Source: Gelidibacter pelagius
Lineage (GTDB): Bacteria > Bacteroidota > Bacteroidia > Flavobacteriales > Flavobacteriaceae
Length of the DNA: 64,000 nucleotides
NCBI RefSeq assembly: GCF_017581925.1
Contig: NZ_JAGEVG010000002.1
Coordinates: 248,001 to 312,000, forward strand
Reading direction: 5' to 3'
Positions 1 through 8,697 of this stretch are shown piece by piece. Both the position numbers and the translations under genes were made by a program. Numbering within the stretch: the first letter of the stretch is position 1; each line of letters begins with the position of its first letter. Below the pieces are notes generated by a model, which saw only the letters and a program-made list of their open reading frames with translations, did no database searches and was not told the origin of the DNA.

Positions 1-867
1 TACGAATCGAGAACCATCGATTTGGATGTGATCTTTTACGATGAAGACATATTAGTTTCTGAACTGATTACGGCGCCACATCCTCAGATGCACAAACGTC
101 GATTTGTTTTGCAACCTTTATATGACATTGCACCAAAAATGACACATCCTAAACTCGGAGCATCGGTTGGTGAGCTTTTGGAATCGTGTGAAGATGACAG
201 TGCTATTGAACCTATTAATATCTGGTTGAAAAATCCGATGAAGCAATATGGTTTTGGAGACTTTAATTATATTGCTATTGAAGGGAATATTGGCGCGGGC
301 AAAACAAGCTTGGCGAATGAGATTGCCAATGACTTTAATGGGAAGTTGATATTGGAGCGTTTTGCGGACAATCCTTTTTTGCCAAAGTTTTATGAAGAGC
401 CTCTTCGCTATGCTTTCACTTTGGAAATGTCTTTTCTGGCCGATCGCTATCAGCAAATCAGCGATGATTTATCGCAGTTGGATCTGTTCAAGGATTTTAT
501 GGTGAGCGATTATGATATTTATAAATCATTGATTTTTTCGAAAATAACCTTGCCGGAAGATGAATTTAGGCTTTATAGAAAGCTCTTTTATTTAATGTAT
601 AGAGACATTGCCAAACCTGATTTATATGTCTATTTGTACCAAAATACGACACGTTTGCAGGAGAACATCAAAAAGCGAGGTCGTGAGTATGAACAGAACA
701 TTCAAAACGATTATCTCGAAAAGATCAATACTGGCTATTTGGAGTTTTTGAAAAATCAGACTGAGCTAAATGTCAAGATCATTGATATTTCAGATCGCGA
801 TTTTGTGGAGAATAGAGCGGATTATTTATGGATTTTAGATGAGATTTGTAGAAAGGAGGAGGGGTGA
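1..867 (+). CDS. folK: HPPK (FolK) - deoxynucleoside kinase fusion, 5' end outside window
   Basis: The reading frame is open from base 1, so the gene begins before the window. The first residues (RTIDLDVIFYDED, then PHPQMHKRRFVLQPL) are the C-terminal part of 6-hydroxymethyl-7,8-dihydropterin pyrophosphokinase, a folate-pathway enzyme. After a linker (about 80 residues in) a second domain starts with a P-loop, IEGNIGAGKTSLA, followed by LERFADNPFLPKFY and the Arg-rich lid KKRGREYEQNI, as in dNK/dCK-type deoxynucleoside kinases that phosphorylate deoxynucleosides for DNA synthesis. So folate synthesis and deoxynucleoside salvage are joined in one polypeptide. A separate dNK lies at 36352-36966. 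A TTG at 22 could be misread as a start, but it lies inside the HPPK motif. The domain calls are strong; the kinase substrate cannot be read from sequence. Confidence 0.93.
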   Translation, partial: YESRTIDLDVIFYDEDILVSELITAPHPQMHKRRFVLQPLYDIAPKMTHPKLGASVGELLESCEDDSAIEPINIWLKNPMKQYGFGDFNYIAIEGNIGAGKTSLANEIANDFNGKLILERFADNPFLPKFYEEPLRYAFTLEMSFLADRYQQISDDLSQLDLFKDFMVSDYDIYKSLIFSKITLPEDEFRLYRKLFYLMYRDIAKPDLYVYLYQNTTRLQENIKKRGREYEQNIQNDYLEKINTGYLEFLKNQTELNVKIIDISDRDFVENRADYLWILDEICRKEEG

Positions 868-988
868 AGTGGGAATAGCGAAGTGATGAGCTTGAAGCGC
901 GAAGTAAGGAGAATCAAGTAGAATATAAAGTCGTCCAGATCAGCTCCCATGTGTTTATAAGTCTACCCTCCGTGCCTCCCGCGGGATA

Positions 989-1528
989 TTAATTCTTTCC
1001 AGAGTCCATCTTACTAAACACATCCCATACCACCACGCCACAACTCACTGAGATGTTCAACGAATGTTTTGTCCCAAATTGCGGAATCTCCAAAATCAAA
1101 TCACTTGCATTTACCACATTTTGGGTCACGCCTTTCACCTCATTGCCAAATACCAACGCGTAAGTAGTTTGTGGTTTAGGTTTAAAGTCGTTTAACATGA
1201 CCGACTGTTCTGCTTGTTCGATAGAAGCGACAATAACATTATCAGATTTGAGTTTCTGGATTAGATCGATTGTGTTTTCAACATATTCCCAGGCCACAGT
1301 TTCAGTACTTCCCAAAGCTGTTTTATGGATGTCTTTGTGTGGCGGTGTTGCCGTAATACCACACAGGTAAATTTTTTCGACCAAAAAAGCGTCCGAAGTT
1401 CTGAATACTGAACCTATGTTATTTAGGCTTCTGATATTGTCCAGAACAATAATAATCGGTGTTTTTTCTGTCTTTTTAAATTCGTCAACGCTCAATCGGT
1501 CGAGCTCGCTGTTTTTTAATTTTCTCAT
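989..1528 (-). CDS. TrmH/SpoU-family RNA 2'-O-methyltransferase
   Basis: A 179-residue SPOUT-class protein with all three SpoU motifs: motif 1 NNIGSVFRTSDAF (about residue 36), motif 2 ALVFGNEVKGV (about residue 123) and motif 3 LEIPQFGTKHSLNISV near the C terminus. The family forms a trefoil-knot dimer that transfers a methyl group from SAM to a ribose 2'-OH of tRNA or rRNA. There is no N-terminal RNA-binding extension of the RlmB/TsnR kind, so this is a minimal catalytic domain. The exact RNA target cannot be told. It is monocistronic and divergent from mutS, with a repeat-filled 349-base gap on its 5' side. Confidence 0.88.
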   Translation of the reverse strand: MRKLKNSELDRLSVDEFKKTEKTPIIIVLDNIRSLNNIGSVFRTSDAFLVEKIYLCGITATPPHKDIHKTALGSTETVAWEYVENTIDLIQKLKSDNVIVASIEQAEQSVMLNDFKPKPQTTYALVFGNEVKGVTQNVVNASDLILEIPQFGTKHSLNISVSCGVVVWDVFSKMDSGKN

Positions 1529-1543
1529 TGAAAATATGTTTAT

Positions 1544-1563
1544 ATTCCCGCGAAGGCGGGAAT
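1544..1563 (+). repeat. Palindromic repeat, family A (ATTCCCGC-GAAG-GCGGGAAT)
   Basis: Perfect 8-base arms around a GAAG loop, followed by CTTA. Related copies occur at 18557, 18946, 22478 and 62142, each followed on the same strand by CTCA or CTTA. Shared stem, loop and downstream tail make this a dispersed REP-like family rather than a chance hairpin. Here it lies just upstream of the minus-strand RNA methyltransferase gene. Confidence 0.8.
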
Positions 1564-1576
1564 CTTATAGTTTTAT

Positions 1577-1609
1577 AAACCTCTCAGGTTTTCAAAACCT
1601 GAGAGGTTT
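1577..1609. repeat. Palindromic repeat, family B (33-base perfect inverted repeat)
   Basis: Arms AAACCTCTCAGGTTTT and its exact complement, separated by one base (16+1+16). The outer arms reappear at 50476-50521 with a different palindrome between them. It has no T-run, so it is unlikely to be a simple terminator. Confidence 0.8.
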
Positions 1610-1689
1610 CAATAACGCGCCAATTCAGCTGAAAATGCAAATCTCTCAAATTTCGCACAAATTCACTGATTTCATATAAATTCAATAAA

Positions 1690-1733
1690 CCCTCCGTGCA
1701 ACTCCGTGAAAACTCCGCGTATCTCTGTGGTAT
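1690..1733. repeat. Degenerate tandem tract of CTCCGTG-like units
   Basis: Several imperfect units (CTCCGTGCAA, CTCCGTGAAA, CTCCGCGTAT, CTCTGTGGTA) follow each other. Similar wording occurs at about 965-985 and, in diverged form, at 13057-13100. Such tracts are common non-coding filler in Bacteroidota genomes; no function is inferred. Confidence 0.45.
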
Positions 1734-1877
1734 AACCATTCAAGAATTCATGGCCGCCTCACCCGTTCATTAATTGTAAATAACTTCTGCCCACTCCGTT
1801 TTCCAAACCCTCAAATAATAAGTACCTTAGCAGTCCTGATATTCAGGTCAAAAATACCACTAAAAAATACAAATCCA

Positions 1878-4490
1878 TTGGCAAAAAAAGTAAAAAAGGA
1901 AACGCCGTTAATGAAACAATACAATGCAATAAAAGCAAAGTATCCTGATGCCTTATTGCTTTTTAGGGTGGGCGACTTTTATGAAACCTTTGGACAGGAT
2001 GCGGTGAAGGCTTCCAAAATATTGGATATTATTTTGACCAAACGAGGTGCCGGAAGCGACAGTGAAACCGAACTTGCTGGATTTCCACATCATTCTATCA
2101 ATACCTATTTGCCAAAATTGGTCAAAGCGGGTTGCCGTGTTGCCATTTGTGATCAATTGGAAGATCCTAAGCAAACAAAAACAATTGTAAAGCGTGGCGT
2201 AACAGAATTGGTAACTCCGGGAGTAGCCTTGAACGATGATATTTTACATTCCAAATCCAATAACTTCTTGGCTGCCGTCTGCTTTGGCAAAAACTTGATT
2301 GGAGTTTCTTTTTTGGATGTGTCCACAGGTGAGTTTCTGATATCCCAAGGAAATGCTGAATATGTAGATAAATTACTTCAAAACTTCAGACCTAGTGAAG
2401 TTTTAGTTTCTAAGCCAAAGCGCAATGTGTTTAAAGATACCTTTGGCCCAGAGTTTCATACGTTTTATATGGAAGATTGGGTGTTTCAGGATGATTACGC
2501 CACTGAAACCTTGCTCAAGCATTTTCAAACAAAATCCTTAAAGGGTTTTGGGATTGAAGAATTATATGAAGGTATCGTTGCTTCAGGAGCTGTATTGCAC
2601 TATTTGAGCGAAACCCAACATCATAGACTTCAGCATATCACTGCCATTCAGCGGATTACCAAAAATGATCATGTTTGGATGGATCGGTTCACCATAAGAA
2701 ACCTGGAGCTTTATCAATCCTACAATCAAAACGCAGTGACCTTGATTGATGTGATTGATCGTACCATTTCACCTATGGGAGGCCGTTTACTGAAACGTTG
2801 GCTAGCGTTGCCGCTTATTGACATGGATAAAATCAACCAACGTCATGAGGTGGTTCAGTATCTTTTGGATGATGCTGTGATTCTGAAAAAAATACAGAAT
2901 CAGATTAAATCTATCAACGATATTGAGCGCTTGATTTCAAAAGTGGCGACGGTTAAAATTTCTCCGAGAGAAGTCGTGCAGTTAAAAAATGCTTTGGAGG
3001 CCATTGTGCCCATAAAAGCGCTCACGCAGAAAACTGACAATAAAGCCCTGCAACATATTGGTGATAGTTTGGAGCTATGTGAAGAACTGCGCCAACGTAT
3101 CAAAGCCACATTAAATGAAGAGGCACCGGTAAATATATTAAAAGGCAATACCATTTCGTCTGATTTCTCAGCGGAATTGAAAGAACTGAGATCTTTATCT
3201 ACTTCTGGGAAAGACTATTTAGACGCGATGTTGCAACGTGAAAGTGAAAACACGGGAATTACTTCACTCAAAATAGCGTCCAATAATGTATATGGGTATT
3301 ATATAGAAGTGCGCCACAGCCATCGTGATAAAGTGCCTGAGCATTGGATCAGAAAGCAGACCTTGGTGAATGCAGAACGGTATATCACAGAAGAATTAAA
3401 GGAATACGAAACGAAAATCCTTGGGGCTGAAGAGCGGATTCTGGCCATTGAGCAGCAACTATTTTCCGAATTAGTGTTGTGGATCGGGCAGTTTATAAAG
3501 CCTGTACAGAAAAACTCGGCCTTGATTGCGCAATTGGATTGTTTATGCGGATTTGCCCAATTGGCTTTTGAAAATAAATACACCCGTCCAGAAATCAACG
3601 ATTCTTTTGCTTTGGATATCAAAAACGGACGGCATCCTGTTATTGAAAAGCAATTGCCACACGGCGAGCCTTATATTGCCAACGATGTTTATTTAGATCG
3701 AGATAAACAACAAATCATCATGATTACGGGGCCTAATATGTCTGGTAAATCGGCCATATTGCGTCAAACAGCATTAATTGTATTGTTGGCGCAAATGGGA
3801 AGCTTCGTGCCTGCTGAGCATGCTAAGATCGGGTTGACCGATAAAATCTTTACACGGGTAGGAGCGAGTGATAATATTTCGATGGGCGAATCCACTTTTA
3901 TGGTAGAGATGAATGAAACGGCTTCCATTCTGAACAATATCTCTGAGCGAAGTTTGGTTCTATTGGATGAAATAGGACGTGGTACAAGCACTTATGATGG
4001 TATTTCCATCGCATGGGCCATTAGTGAGTATTTACACGAGCATCCAAGTAAGGCCAAAACTTTATTTGCTACCCATTACCACGAGTTGAATGAGATGACC
4101 GAAACCTTTGCGCGCATCAAAAATTTTAACGTATCCGTTAAGGAATTGAAAAACAATGTGCTTTTTTTGAGAAAGCTGGTTGCAGGTGGTAGTCATCATA
4201 GTTTTGGAATCCATGTGGCTAAAATGGCGGGAATGCCACAGCAAGTCATTCATCGTGCGAATAAGATTTTAAAGCAATTGGAAAAATCGCACAGCAGTGA
4301 AGAGTTGACCGATAAGGTTAGAACCCTTGAAAATGACATGCAATTGAGCTTTTTCAATTTGGATGATCCTTTGTTGGAGCAGATCAAGGAGGAAATCGTC
4401 AATATTGATATTGACGTTTTGACCCCCGTTGAAGCGCTTATGAAATTGAATGAAATTAAGCGTATGTTGTTGAAAAAGAAACGTGCATAA
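1878..4490 (+). CDS. mutS: DNA mismatch repair ATPase MutS (TTG start)
   Basis: 870 residues, the usual length for MutS1, which recognises mismatches and starts methyl-independent repair with MutL. The N-terminal mismatch-binding domain carries the FYE motif in [14 protein letters not shown] (residues about 30-43). The C-terminal ABC-type ATPase has Walker [17 protein letters not shown] (about residue 618), Walker [15 protein letters not shown] (about 695) and FATHYHEL. The start chosen is TTG at 1878, because the following [15 protein letters not shown] matches the usual N terminus of flavobacterial MutS; the next ATG would remove 11 residues just before the mismatch-binding domain. The gene stands alone, followed by tRNA genes. 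Confidence 0.97.
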   Translation: MAKKVKKETPLMKQYNAIKAKYPDALLLFRVGDFYETFGQDAVKASKILDIILTKRGAGSDSETELAGFPHHSINTYLPKLVKAGCRVAICDQLEDPKQTKTIVKRGVTELVTPGVALNDDILHSKSNNFLAAVCFGKNLIGVSFLDVSTGEFLISQGNAEYVDKLLQNFRPSEVLVSKPKRNVFKDTFGPEFHTFYMEDWVFQDDYATETLLKHFQTKSLKGFGIEELYEGIVASGAVLHYLSETQHHRLQHITAIQRITKNDHVWMDRFTIRNLELYQSYNQNAVTLIDVIDRTISPMGGRLLKRWLALPLIDMDKINQRHEVVQYLLDDAVILKKIQNQIKSINDIERLISKVATVKISPREVVQLKNALEAIVPIKALTQKTDNKALQHIGDSLELCEELRQRIKATLNEEAPVNILKGNTISSDFSAELKELRSLSTSGKDYLDAMLQRESENTGITSLKIASNNVYGYYIEVRHSHRDKVPEHWIRKQTLVNAERYITEELKEYETKILGAEERILAIEQQLFSELVLWIGQFIKPVQKNSALIAQLDCLCGFAQLAFENKYTRPEINDSFALDIKNGRHPVIEKQLPHGEPYIANDVYLDRDKQQIIMITGPNMSGKSAILRQTALIVLLAQMGSFVPAEHAKIGLTDKIFTRVGASDNISMGESTFMVEMNETASILNNISERSLVLLDEIGRGTSTYDGISIAWAISEYLHEHPSKAKTLFATHYHELNEMTETFARIKNFNVSVKELKNNVLFLRKLVAGGSHHSFGIHVAKMAGMPQQVIHRANKILKQLEKSHSSEELTDKVRTLENDMQLSFFNLDDPLLEQIKEEIVNIDIDVLTPVEALMKLNEIKRMLLKKKRA

Positions 4491-4518
4491 AAAAAACGTC
4501 TTTTTTTGCTTAAAAGGC

Positions 4519-4548
4519 TTTGCAATTCTAAGAAATGTATTAAATTTG
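4519..4548 (+). promoter_or_regulatory. Bacteroidota-type promoter for the tRNA genes
   Basis: TTTG at 4519-4522, an 18-base spacer, then TAAATTTG at 4541-4548, matching the TTTG-N19-TAnnTTTG consensus used by the Bacteroidota primary sigma factor. It lies about 50 bases upstream of tRNA-Gly. Confidence 0.7.
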
Positions 4549-4601
4549 CCCTCGCAATCCGATAGACGTCGGATGATGTTCTTTTATTTAATTGCAATAA
4601 C

Positions 4602-4677
4602 GCGAAAATAGCTCAGTTGGTAGAGCGCCACCTTGCCAAGGTGGAGGTCGCGGGTTCGAATCCCGTTTTTCGCTCCA
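4602..4677 (+). tRNA. tRNA-Gly (anticodon GCC)
   Basis: Full cloverleaf: acceptor arm GCGAAAA with TTTTCGC, D-arm AGCTCAGTTGGTAGAGC, anticodon arm CCACC-TTGCCAA-GGTGG with anticodon GCC, and T-arm GCGGGTTCGAATCCCGT. The discriminator T at 4674 is followed by an encoded CCA. Confidence 0.96.
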
Positions 4678-4749
4678 TTCAAAAAAGCAAGAGTGTGAAT
4701 TCCGCAGCCGCGGGACGTTGTTTTAAAGCAATGAATACTTTGTGCATTT

Positions 4750-4833
4750 GCTCAAGTGGTGGAATCGGTAGACACGCCGGACTTAAAATCCTGTGTCCAT
4801 TAGGACGTGCGGGTTCAAGTCCCGCCTTGAGTA
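4750..4833 (+). tRNA. tRNA-Leu (anticodon TAA)
   Basis: Class II tRNA with a long variable arm (GTCCATTAGGAC). D-arm contains GGTGGAATCGGTAGACAC; the anticodon loop CTTAAAA gives anticodon TAA; the T-arm is GCGGGTTCAAGTCCCGC. The acceptor arm GCTCAAG pairs with CTTGAGT, with a G-U first pair. CCA is not encoded (ACTA follows). It probably shares the upstream promoter with tRNA-Gly. Confidence 0.94.
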
Positions 4834-4838
4834 CTAAG

Positions 4839-4871
4839 CCCTGATAATCAAAAGATTGTCAGGGTTTTTTT
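4839..4871 (+). terminator. Rho-independent terminator after the tRNA pair
   Basis: Stem CCCTGATAATC with GATTGTCAGGG (one T-G wobble), loop AAAA, then seven T. It begins six bases after tRNA-Leu. Confidence 0.9.
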
Positions 4872-4992
4872 GTTTTTACAATATTCGTGTTTGAATGATA
4901 TGAGTTCAGTTTCTACTTCTCGAGATATTATTTTTCGAATTAAAAGTAAATCATAGATTAGTGGTGTATTAAAGGAAGCCCTTAATTCATTA

Positions 4993-5397
4993 TTAAAATG
5001 AAACGGACAATAATTCTTGGCCTAATTCATGGACGGCATCCTCAATTTCCTTTAGTCGTTTTTCTGAGGCGTTTGCTTTGCCAGATGCGTATTGACGCAA
5101 CAAGGATTTATTGATATTTGCTTTTTGGGCTATTCCTGTCATGCTTATCTCTGGAACTAATTTGAAGAATTCTTGTAAATCCAGTTCATATACCAAATTC
5201 GGATTTTCAAATTCCTTGACCCAATCTTCGCTCAATTCTTTTGCTGTCTCAATATAATCAGAATAGGCTTGTTCAAAATTTTTTTTCAATTCTGACAATG
5301 ATTCCCCAAAAGCACTGACAACACCAGGTGTGTTGGTAGAAGTTCCCCAATAGATGCCTTCTTTTGCCTTTTCAACATATACGTTAATAGTTTTCAT
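4993..5397 (-). CDS. hicB: HicB-family antitoxin with C-terminal DNA-binding helix-turn-helix
   Basis: 134 residues. The N-terminal half (residues 1-65: INVYVEKAKEGIYWGTSTNTPGV then ELKKNFEQAYSDYIE) is the partly degraded RNase-H-like fold that binds HicA toxin. The C-terminal half (about 78-130: EISMTGIAQKANINKSLLR, then YASGKANASEKRLKEIE) is an XRE-type helix-turn-helix. It lies downstream of hicA in the same transcription unit (49-base gap), the usual toxin-first order. HicB antitoxins commonly repress their own operon by binding palindromes upstream; a perfect palindrome lies at 5644-5683. Confidence 0.88.
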   Translation of the reverse strand: MKTINVYVEKAKEGIYWGTSTNTPGVVSAFGESLSELKKNFEQAYSDYIETAKELSEDWVKEFENPNLVYELDLQEFFKLVPEISMTGIAQKANINKSLLRQYASGKANASEKRLKEIEDAVHELGQELLSVSF

Positions 5398-5446
5398 AAT
5401 TCGTAATTTTAGATTGTGGGCGCGATTACCTTCTTTTATAACTTTA

Positions 5447-5629
5447 TTATTTTAGGCCAGCTTGTTTTAAAATTGAATTTGCTGTTCCTATCGGTACATC
5501 TTTTTTAGGATGAGGAATGGTGACGATACCTTTTTTATTAGGATGCTTGAAATGATGATGGCTGTCTTTCGTTCGGACTAATTTCCACCCATCCTCCTTA
5601 ATCAACTTTATCAAAGAGCTTGACTTCAT
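5447..5629 (-). CDS. hicA: HicA-family mRNA interferase toxin
   Basis: 60 residues. The family's small dsRBD-like fold is recognisable: SSSLIKLIKEDGWKLVRTK, the catalytic-His segment DSHHHFKHP, then GIVTIPHPKKDVPIGTANSI and a final LKQAGL. HicA toxins cut mRNA independently of codon context. The start is the ATG at 5629 (MKSSSLIK); an upstream in-frame ATG would run the frame through the palindrome and add a non-family extension. Paired with hicB downstream. Confidence 0.88.
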   Translation of the reverse strand: MKSSSLIKLIKEDGWKLVRTKDSHHHFKHPNKKGIVTIPHPKKDVPIGTANSILKQAGLK

Positions 5630-5643
5630 AATATGAATATATA

Positions 5644-5683
5644 AAAAAATGCTATATAACAATTTTGTTATATAGCATTTTTT
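5644..5683. promoter_or_regulatory. Perfect 19-base inverted repeat upstream of hicAB
   Basis: Arms AAAAAATGCTATATAACAA and its exact complement flank two T bases. Arm ends of six A and six T mean it could act as a two-way terminator; on the minus strand it would end the upstream lipoprotein transcript. It also lies only 14 bases before the hicA start, where a HicB operator would be expected. Sequence alone does not separate the two roles. Confidence 0.65.
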
Positions 5684-5766
5684 AGATTTCTAATTAGAAT
5701 TTGTAATTCTAAGATCAAATATGTCAGTTGCGAAGTAGTGAACTTGGCAGTTGTAACAACTTAGAT

Positions 5767-6006
5767 TTAGTTATCGTCACCAACAACTTCTTTTGCTGCA
5801 CTATCAACAGCTTTACCGGCTTCTTTAACTTCCTTGGCAGCATTGTCAATAGCTTTTCCAGCTTTCTCTAATGCACCCTCGGTTTTGTCAGTTTCCTTTT
5901 CTATAATGATCACTGAATCATCGGATTTTTTGTCTGTATCTCTACATGATGTCAATGAGAAGCCTAAGGCAAGTACTAAGGCAGAACTTAATAGTAATTT
6001 TTTCAT
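5767..6006 (-). CDS. Small lipoprotein with Ala/Lys-rich helical repeats
   Basis: 79 residues with a lipoprotein signal peptide (MKKLLLSSALVLALGFSLTSC; lipobox LTSC, Cys at about 21). The mature part is acidic, then has two related 15-residue segments (EKAGKAIDNAAKEV and EAGKAVDSAAKEV), likely an amphipathic helix like those of entericidin- or YtxH-like small proteins. Function is unknown. Monocistronic with its own promoter at 6036-6065. Confidence 0.72.
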   Translation of the reverse strand: MKKLLLSSALVLALGFSLTSCRDTDKKSDDSVIIIEKETDKTEGALEKAGKAIDNAAKEVKEAGKAVDSAAKEVVGDDN

Positions 6007-6035
6007 TATAATTATTTTAGTGTTAATTAACGACT

Positions 6036-6065
6036 CGAATTTAAGGAACTTGAGGATGATCTCAA
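6036..6065 (-). promoter_or_regulatory. Probable promoter of the small lipoprotein gene
   Basis: Read on the minus strand: TTG (6065-6063), 19 bases, then TAAATTCG (6043-6036), one base off the TAnnTTTG consensus. The gene starts 30 bases downstream. Confidence 0.55.
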
Positions 6066-6108
6066 TAAAATTGTGATTATTTTTTAGATATTGAACGGTA
6101 TCGATAGC

Positions 6109-7344
6109 TTATTTACGGATATAGCTCATTATTTGGATCACTGCCCCTTTGTTTTTATTAATGAAGGTGCTGTTCAAATCACCGAGTGCTATTCTTTCTT
6201 CAGAATTTTTAAGCAATCGATTGAGCGAAGCCTGAAGTTCCTCCTTGTTTTTTATTGACATGACACCGCCATTTGCTATCATTTGAAAGGCTTCGGGGAA
6301 TTTCTTATAATTTTTTCCAATGATTATAGGAACGCCAAATACAGCGGGCTCCAATATATTGTGAAGTCCGGTTTTACCCATGGCACCACCCACATAGGCT
6401 ATATTGGCATAACTGTAGATCTTGCTTAAAATGCCTATGGTATCGACAATGAATACTTCAAACTCCGAAAGGGTCTTAATGTTTTTTTCTGAAAAAAGAA
6501 CGGTTTTCTTGTTAAGCTGACTGACAAAATGAGCAATCTGATTGCTTTTGATATTGTGGGGCGCTATGATAAATTTGACATCATCAGATGTAATCGAATT
6601 AATATAGGCTATAAACAATGCTTCATCTTCTGGCCACGAGCTTCCAAGGACAACACATAGCTTGCCATCTACAAAGTCTTCTATAAATGAGAGCTTATTG
6701 TCCTGTAGGAGTTGATCGGAAACTCGGTCATAGCGTGTGTCTCCTGCTACGGTAACATTATCAAAATGATTCGAATTCAGTAAATTCTTTGAGCTTTCAT
6801 CTTGGACAAAAATATGTTCAAACGTTCTTAATGCGTTTTGCATCATTCCACCATAAAATTTGAAATAGGATTGTTCCTTTCGGAAAACGGCAGAAATCAG
6901 AATGGCTCTTAAGTCTTGTTTTTTTAATTCGTTGAGGTAATTTGGCCAAATCTCATATTTCACAAAGATCGTCAGTTCAGGGTTGACAAGCTTTACAAAG
7001 CGCTTTGTATTGCTCTTTGTATCCATGGGAAGATAAACCACCACATCTGCAATCTCAGTGTTTTTTCTTATTTCATAACCTGAAGGCGAGAAGAATGTCA
7101 ACACGATTTTATGATGGGGATTTTCCGTCCTTAGTTGTTTGAAAATTGGAAGTCCTTGTTCATATTCGCCAAGAGACGCACAATGGAACCAAAAAGTTTG
7201 GTCATGATTGGATAGGTGTTCTTCTAAAATTTTGAAGGTTTTTGAACGACCCTCGACGCCTAATTTGATTTTTTTATTAAAAAAGGCGAGAATCTCAAGA
7301 ATAAATCCGGCGATATACAGTGCTATGTTGTAAAGTGAATTCAA
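6109..7344 (-). CDS. waaA: 3-deoxy-D-manno-octulosonic acid (Kdo) transferase
   Basis: 411 residues, normal for WaaA/KdtA, the inner-membrane-bound enzyme that adds Kdo to lipid A precursor. An N-terminal hydrophobic anchor (LYNIALYIAGFILEILAFF) is followed by the GT30 acceptor domain (WFHCASLGEYEQG with the Glu-bearing SLGE motif; FVKYEIWPNYL). The GT-B donor domain has VLGSSWPEDEA, APHNI, and VGGAMGKTGLHNILEPAVFGVPI. Downstream of it is the small lipoprotein; upstream is the divergent aminotransferase. Confidence 0.94.
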   Translation of the reverse strand: MNSLYNIALYIAGFILEILAFFNKKIKLGVEGRSKTFKILEEHLSNHDQTFWFHCASLGEYEQGLPIFKQLRTENPHHKIVLTFFSPSGYEIRKNTEIADVVVYLPMDTKSNTKRFVKLVNPELTIFVKYEIWPNYLNELKKQDLRAILISAVFRKEQSYFKFYGGMMQNALRTFEHIFVQDESSKNLLNSNHFDNVTVAGDTRYDRVSDQLLQDNKLSFIEDFVDGKLCVVLGSSWPEDEALFIAYINSITSDDVKFIIAPHNIKSNQIAHFVSQLNKKTVLFSEKNIKTLSEFEVFIVDTIGILSKIYSYANIAYVGGAMGKTGLHNILEPAVFGVPIIIGKNYKKFPEAFQMIANGGVMSIKNKEELQASLNRLLKNSEERIALGDLNSTFINKNKGAVIQIMSYIRK

Positions 7345-7557
7345 GAAGATTGATTTGCGCTAAAATACATTTCTTTCTATTAGGTTGCTTTAAAATCACT
7401 ACGGAATTTTACTCGTGTGGGAGATAAATCGAACCGATTGATGTATCAGAAATGAAATTAAACCTTTAGGAATGATTGGTATAAGCAGCGTAATTTCGTA
7501 ATTTCGCTACCTAATAAAACCTTGGAATTTTATACTATCCATTCTACATATAACGCG

Positions 7558-8697
7558 ATGAAAAAAATACAAATGGTTGATCTCAAAGGTCAATATCAGA
7601 AAATTAAAGACGTTGTTGATGCGTCTATTGCTGAGGTTCTTGATACTACGGCTTACATTAATGGGCCGCAAGTACATAAGTTTCAGAAAAATTTGGAAGA
7701 CTATCTTGATGTCAAACACGTCATCCCTTGTGCCAATGGTACAGATGCCTTACAGATTGCCATGATGGGCCTGGATTTGAAACCGGGAGACGAGGTGATT
7801 ACGGCCGATTTTACATTTGCCGCTACTGTTGAAGTCATTGCATTATTGCAATTAACCCCAGTTTTGGTGGATGTTGATCCAGAGACTTTTAACATCGATA
7901 TTGACGCCATAAAGAAAGCAATCACACCAAATACTAAAGCAATCGTTCCTGTGCATTTGTTTGGCCAGTGTGCCAATATGGAAGCCATCATGGAAATTGC
8001 CAAAGAACATAATCTATTTGTAATAGAAGATAACGCGCAAGCCATCGGAGCAACTTATACCTATAGTGATGGTAGAAAGGCCAAAATTGGTACTATTGGG
8101 CACGTGGCATCTACGTCGTTTTTTCCTTCGAAAAACTTGGGCTGTTATGGTGATGGTGGTGCTATTTTCACCAATGACGATGATTTGGCACATAAGCTAA
8201 GAGGAATTGTGAATCACGGGATGTATGAGCGGTACCATCATGATGTGGTGGGTGTTAATTCGCGATTGGATTCTATTCAAGCTTCTGTTTTGAATACAAA
8301 GCTGGAACATTTGGATACTTATAACGCGGCACGATTGAAAGCTGCCAATGCTTACGATAAAGCTTTTGAAGGCCATAAGAATATTGTCACACCTTTTAGA
8401 GAGGGTACTGAAGACAACCATGTATTCCATCAATACACCTTAAAAGTAAAGGATACCAATCGGGATGCCTTGGTAAAACATTTAAATGACAACGGGATTC
8501 CTTGTGGTGTGTATTATCCCATCCCATTGCATCTCCAAAAAGCGTATAAGGATTCAAGATATAAAGAAGAAGATTTTGTCGTCACCAATCAGCTGGTAAA
8601 AGAAGTCATTTCGTTGCCTATGCATACTGAATTGGACGCCGATCAAATTGAATTCATAACGTCAACAGTTATTAATTTTGTAAATTCAAATTCATAA
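7558..8697 (+). CDS. DegT/DnrJ/EryC1/StrS-family sugar aminotransferase
   Basis: 379 residues. PLP-dependent family that aminates keto-sugars for surface polysaccharides. Seen: PCANGTDALQIAM (phosphate-binding), DFTFAATVEVI, VIEDNAQAIGA with the PLP-stacking Asp, and STSFFPSKNLGCYGDGGA with the Schiff-base Lys. The C-terminal part has HQYTLKV and GIPCGVYYPIPLHLQ. Start chosen at ATG 7558 (MKKIQMVDLKGQY), the family's usual N terminus. Its stop abuts the galE start with no gap, so the two are translationally linked, which suggests a role in nucleotide-sugar metabolism. The exact sugar is not determinable. Confidence 0.92.
   Translation: MKKIQMVDLKGQYQKIKDVVDASIAEVLDTTAYINGPQVHKFQKNLEDYLDVKHVIPCANGTDALQIAMMGLDLKPGDEVITADFTFAATVEVIALLQLTPVLVDVDPETFNIDIDAIKKAITPNTKAIVPVHLFGQCANMEAIMEIAKEHNLFVIEDNAQAIGATYTYSDGRKAKIGTIGHVASTSFFPSKNLGCYGDGGAIFTNDDDLAHKLRGIVNHGMYERYHHDVVGVNSRLDSIQASVLNTKLEHLDTYNAARLKAANAYDKAFEGHKNIVTPFREGTEDNHVFHQYTLKVKDTNRDALVKHLNDNGIPCGVYYPIPLHLQKAYKDSRYKEEDFVVTNQLVKEVISLPMHTELDADQIEFITSTVINFVNSNS

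Larger units (their letters stand above)
1529..1877. other. Repeat-bearing intergenic gap between RNA methyltransferase and mutS
   Basis: No gene is supported in this 349-base gap. It holds two separate palindromes (1544-1563 and 1577-1609) and a degenerate tandem tract built on CTCCGTG (about 1690-1733). The divergent promoters of the RNA methyltransferase and mutS must lie here, but I found no clean TAnnTTTG box. Confidence 0.6.

Noticed and set aside
1416-1679. Plus-strand frame through the RNA methyltransferase start and two repeats
   Set aside because: Repeat-derived and antisense to a clear gene.
4602-4833. tRNA genes as an integration site
   Set aside because: No integrase, no duplicated tRNA 3' end and no change of gene content on either side.
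4617-4844. 75-codon open frame across the tRNA pair
   Set aside because: It translates tRNA-Gly and tRNA-Leu sequence; not a gene.
5834-6076. Plus-strand frame opposite the small lipoprotein
   Set aside because: The minus-strand frame has a signal peptide and lipobox and a promoter; the plus frame is its shadow.
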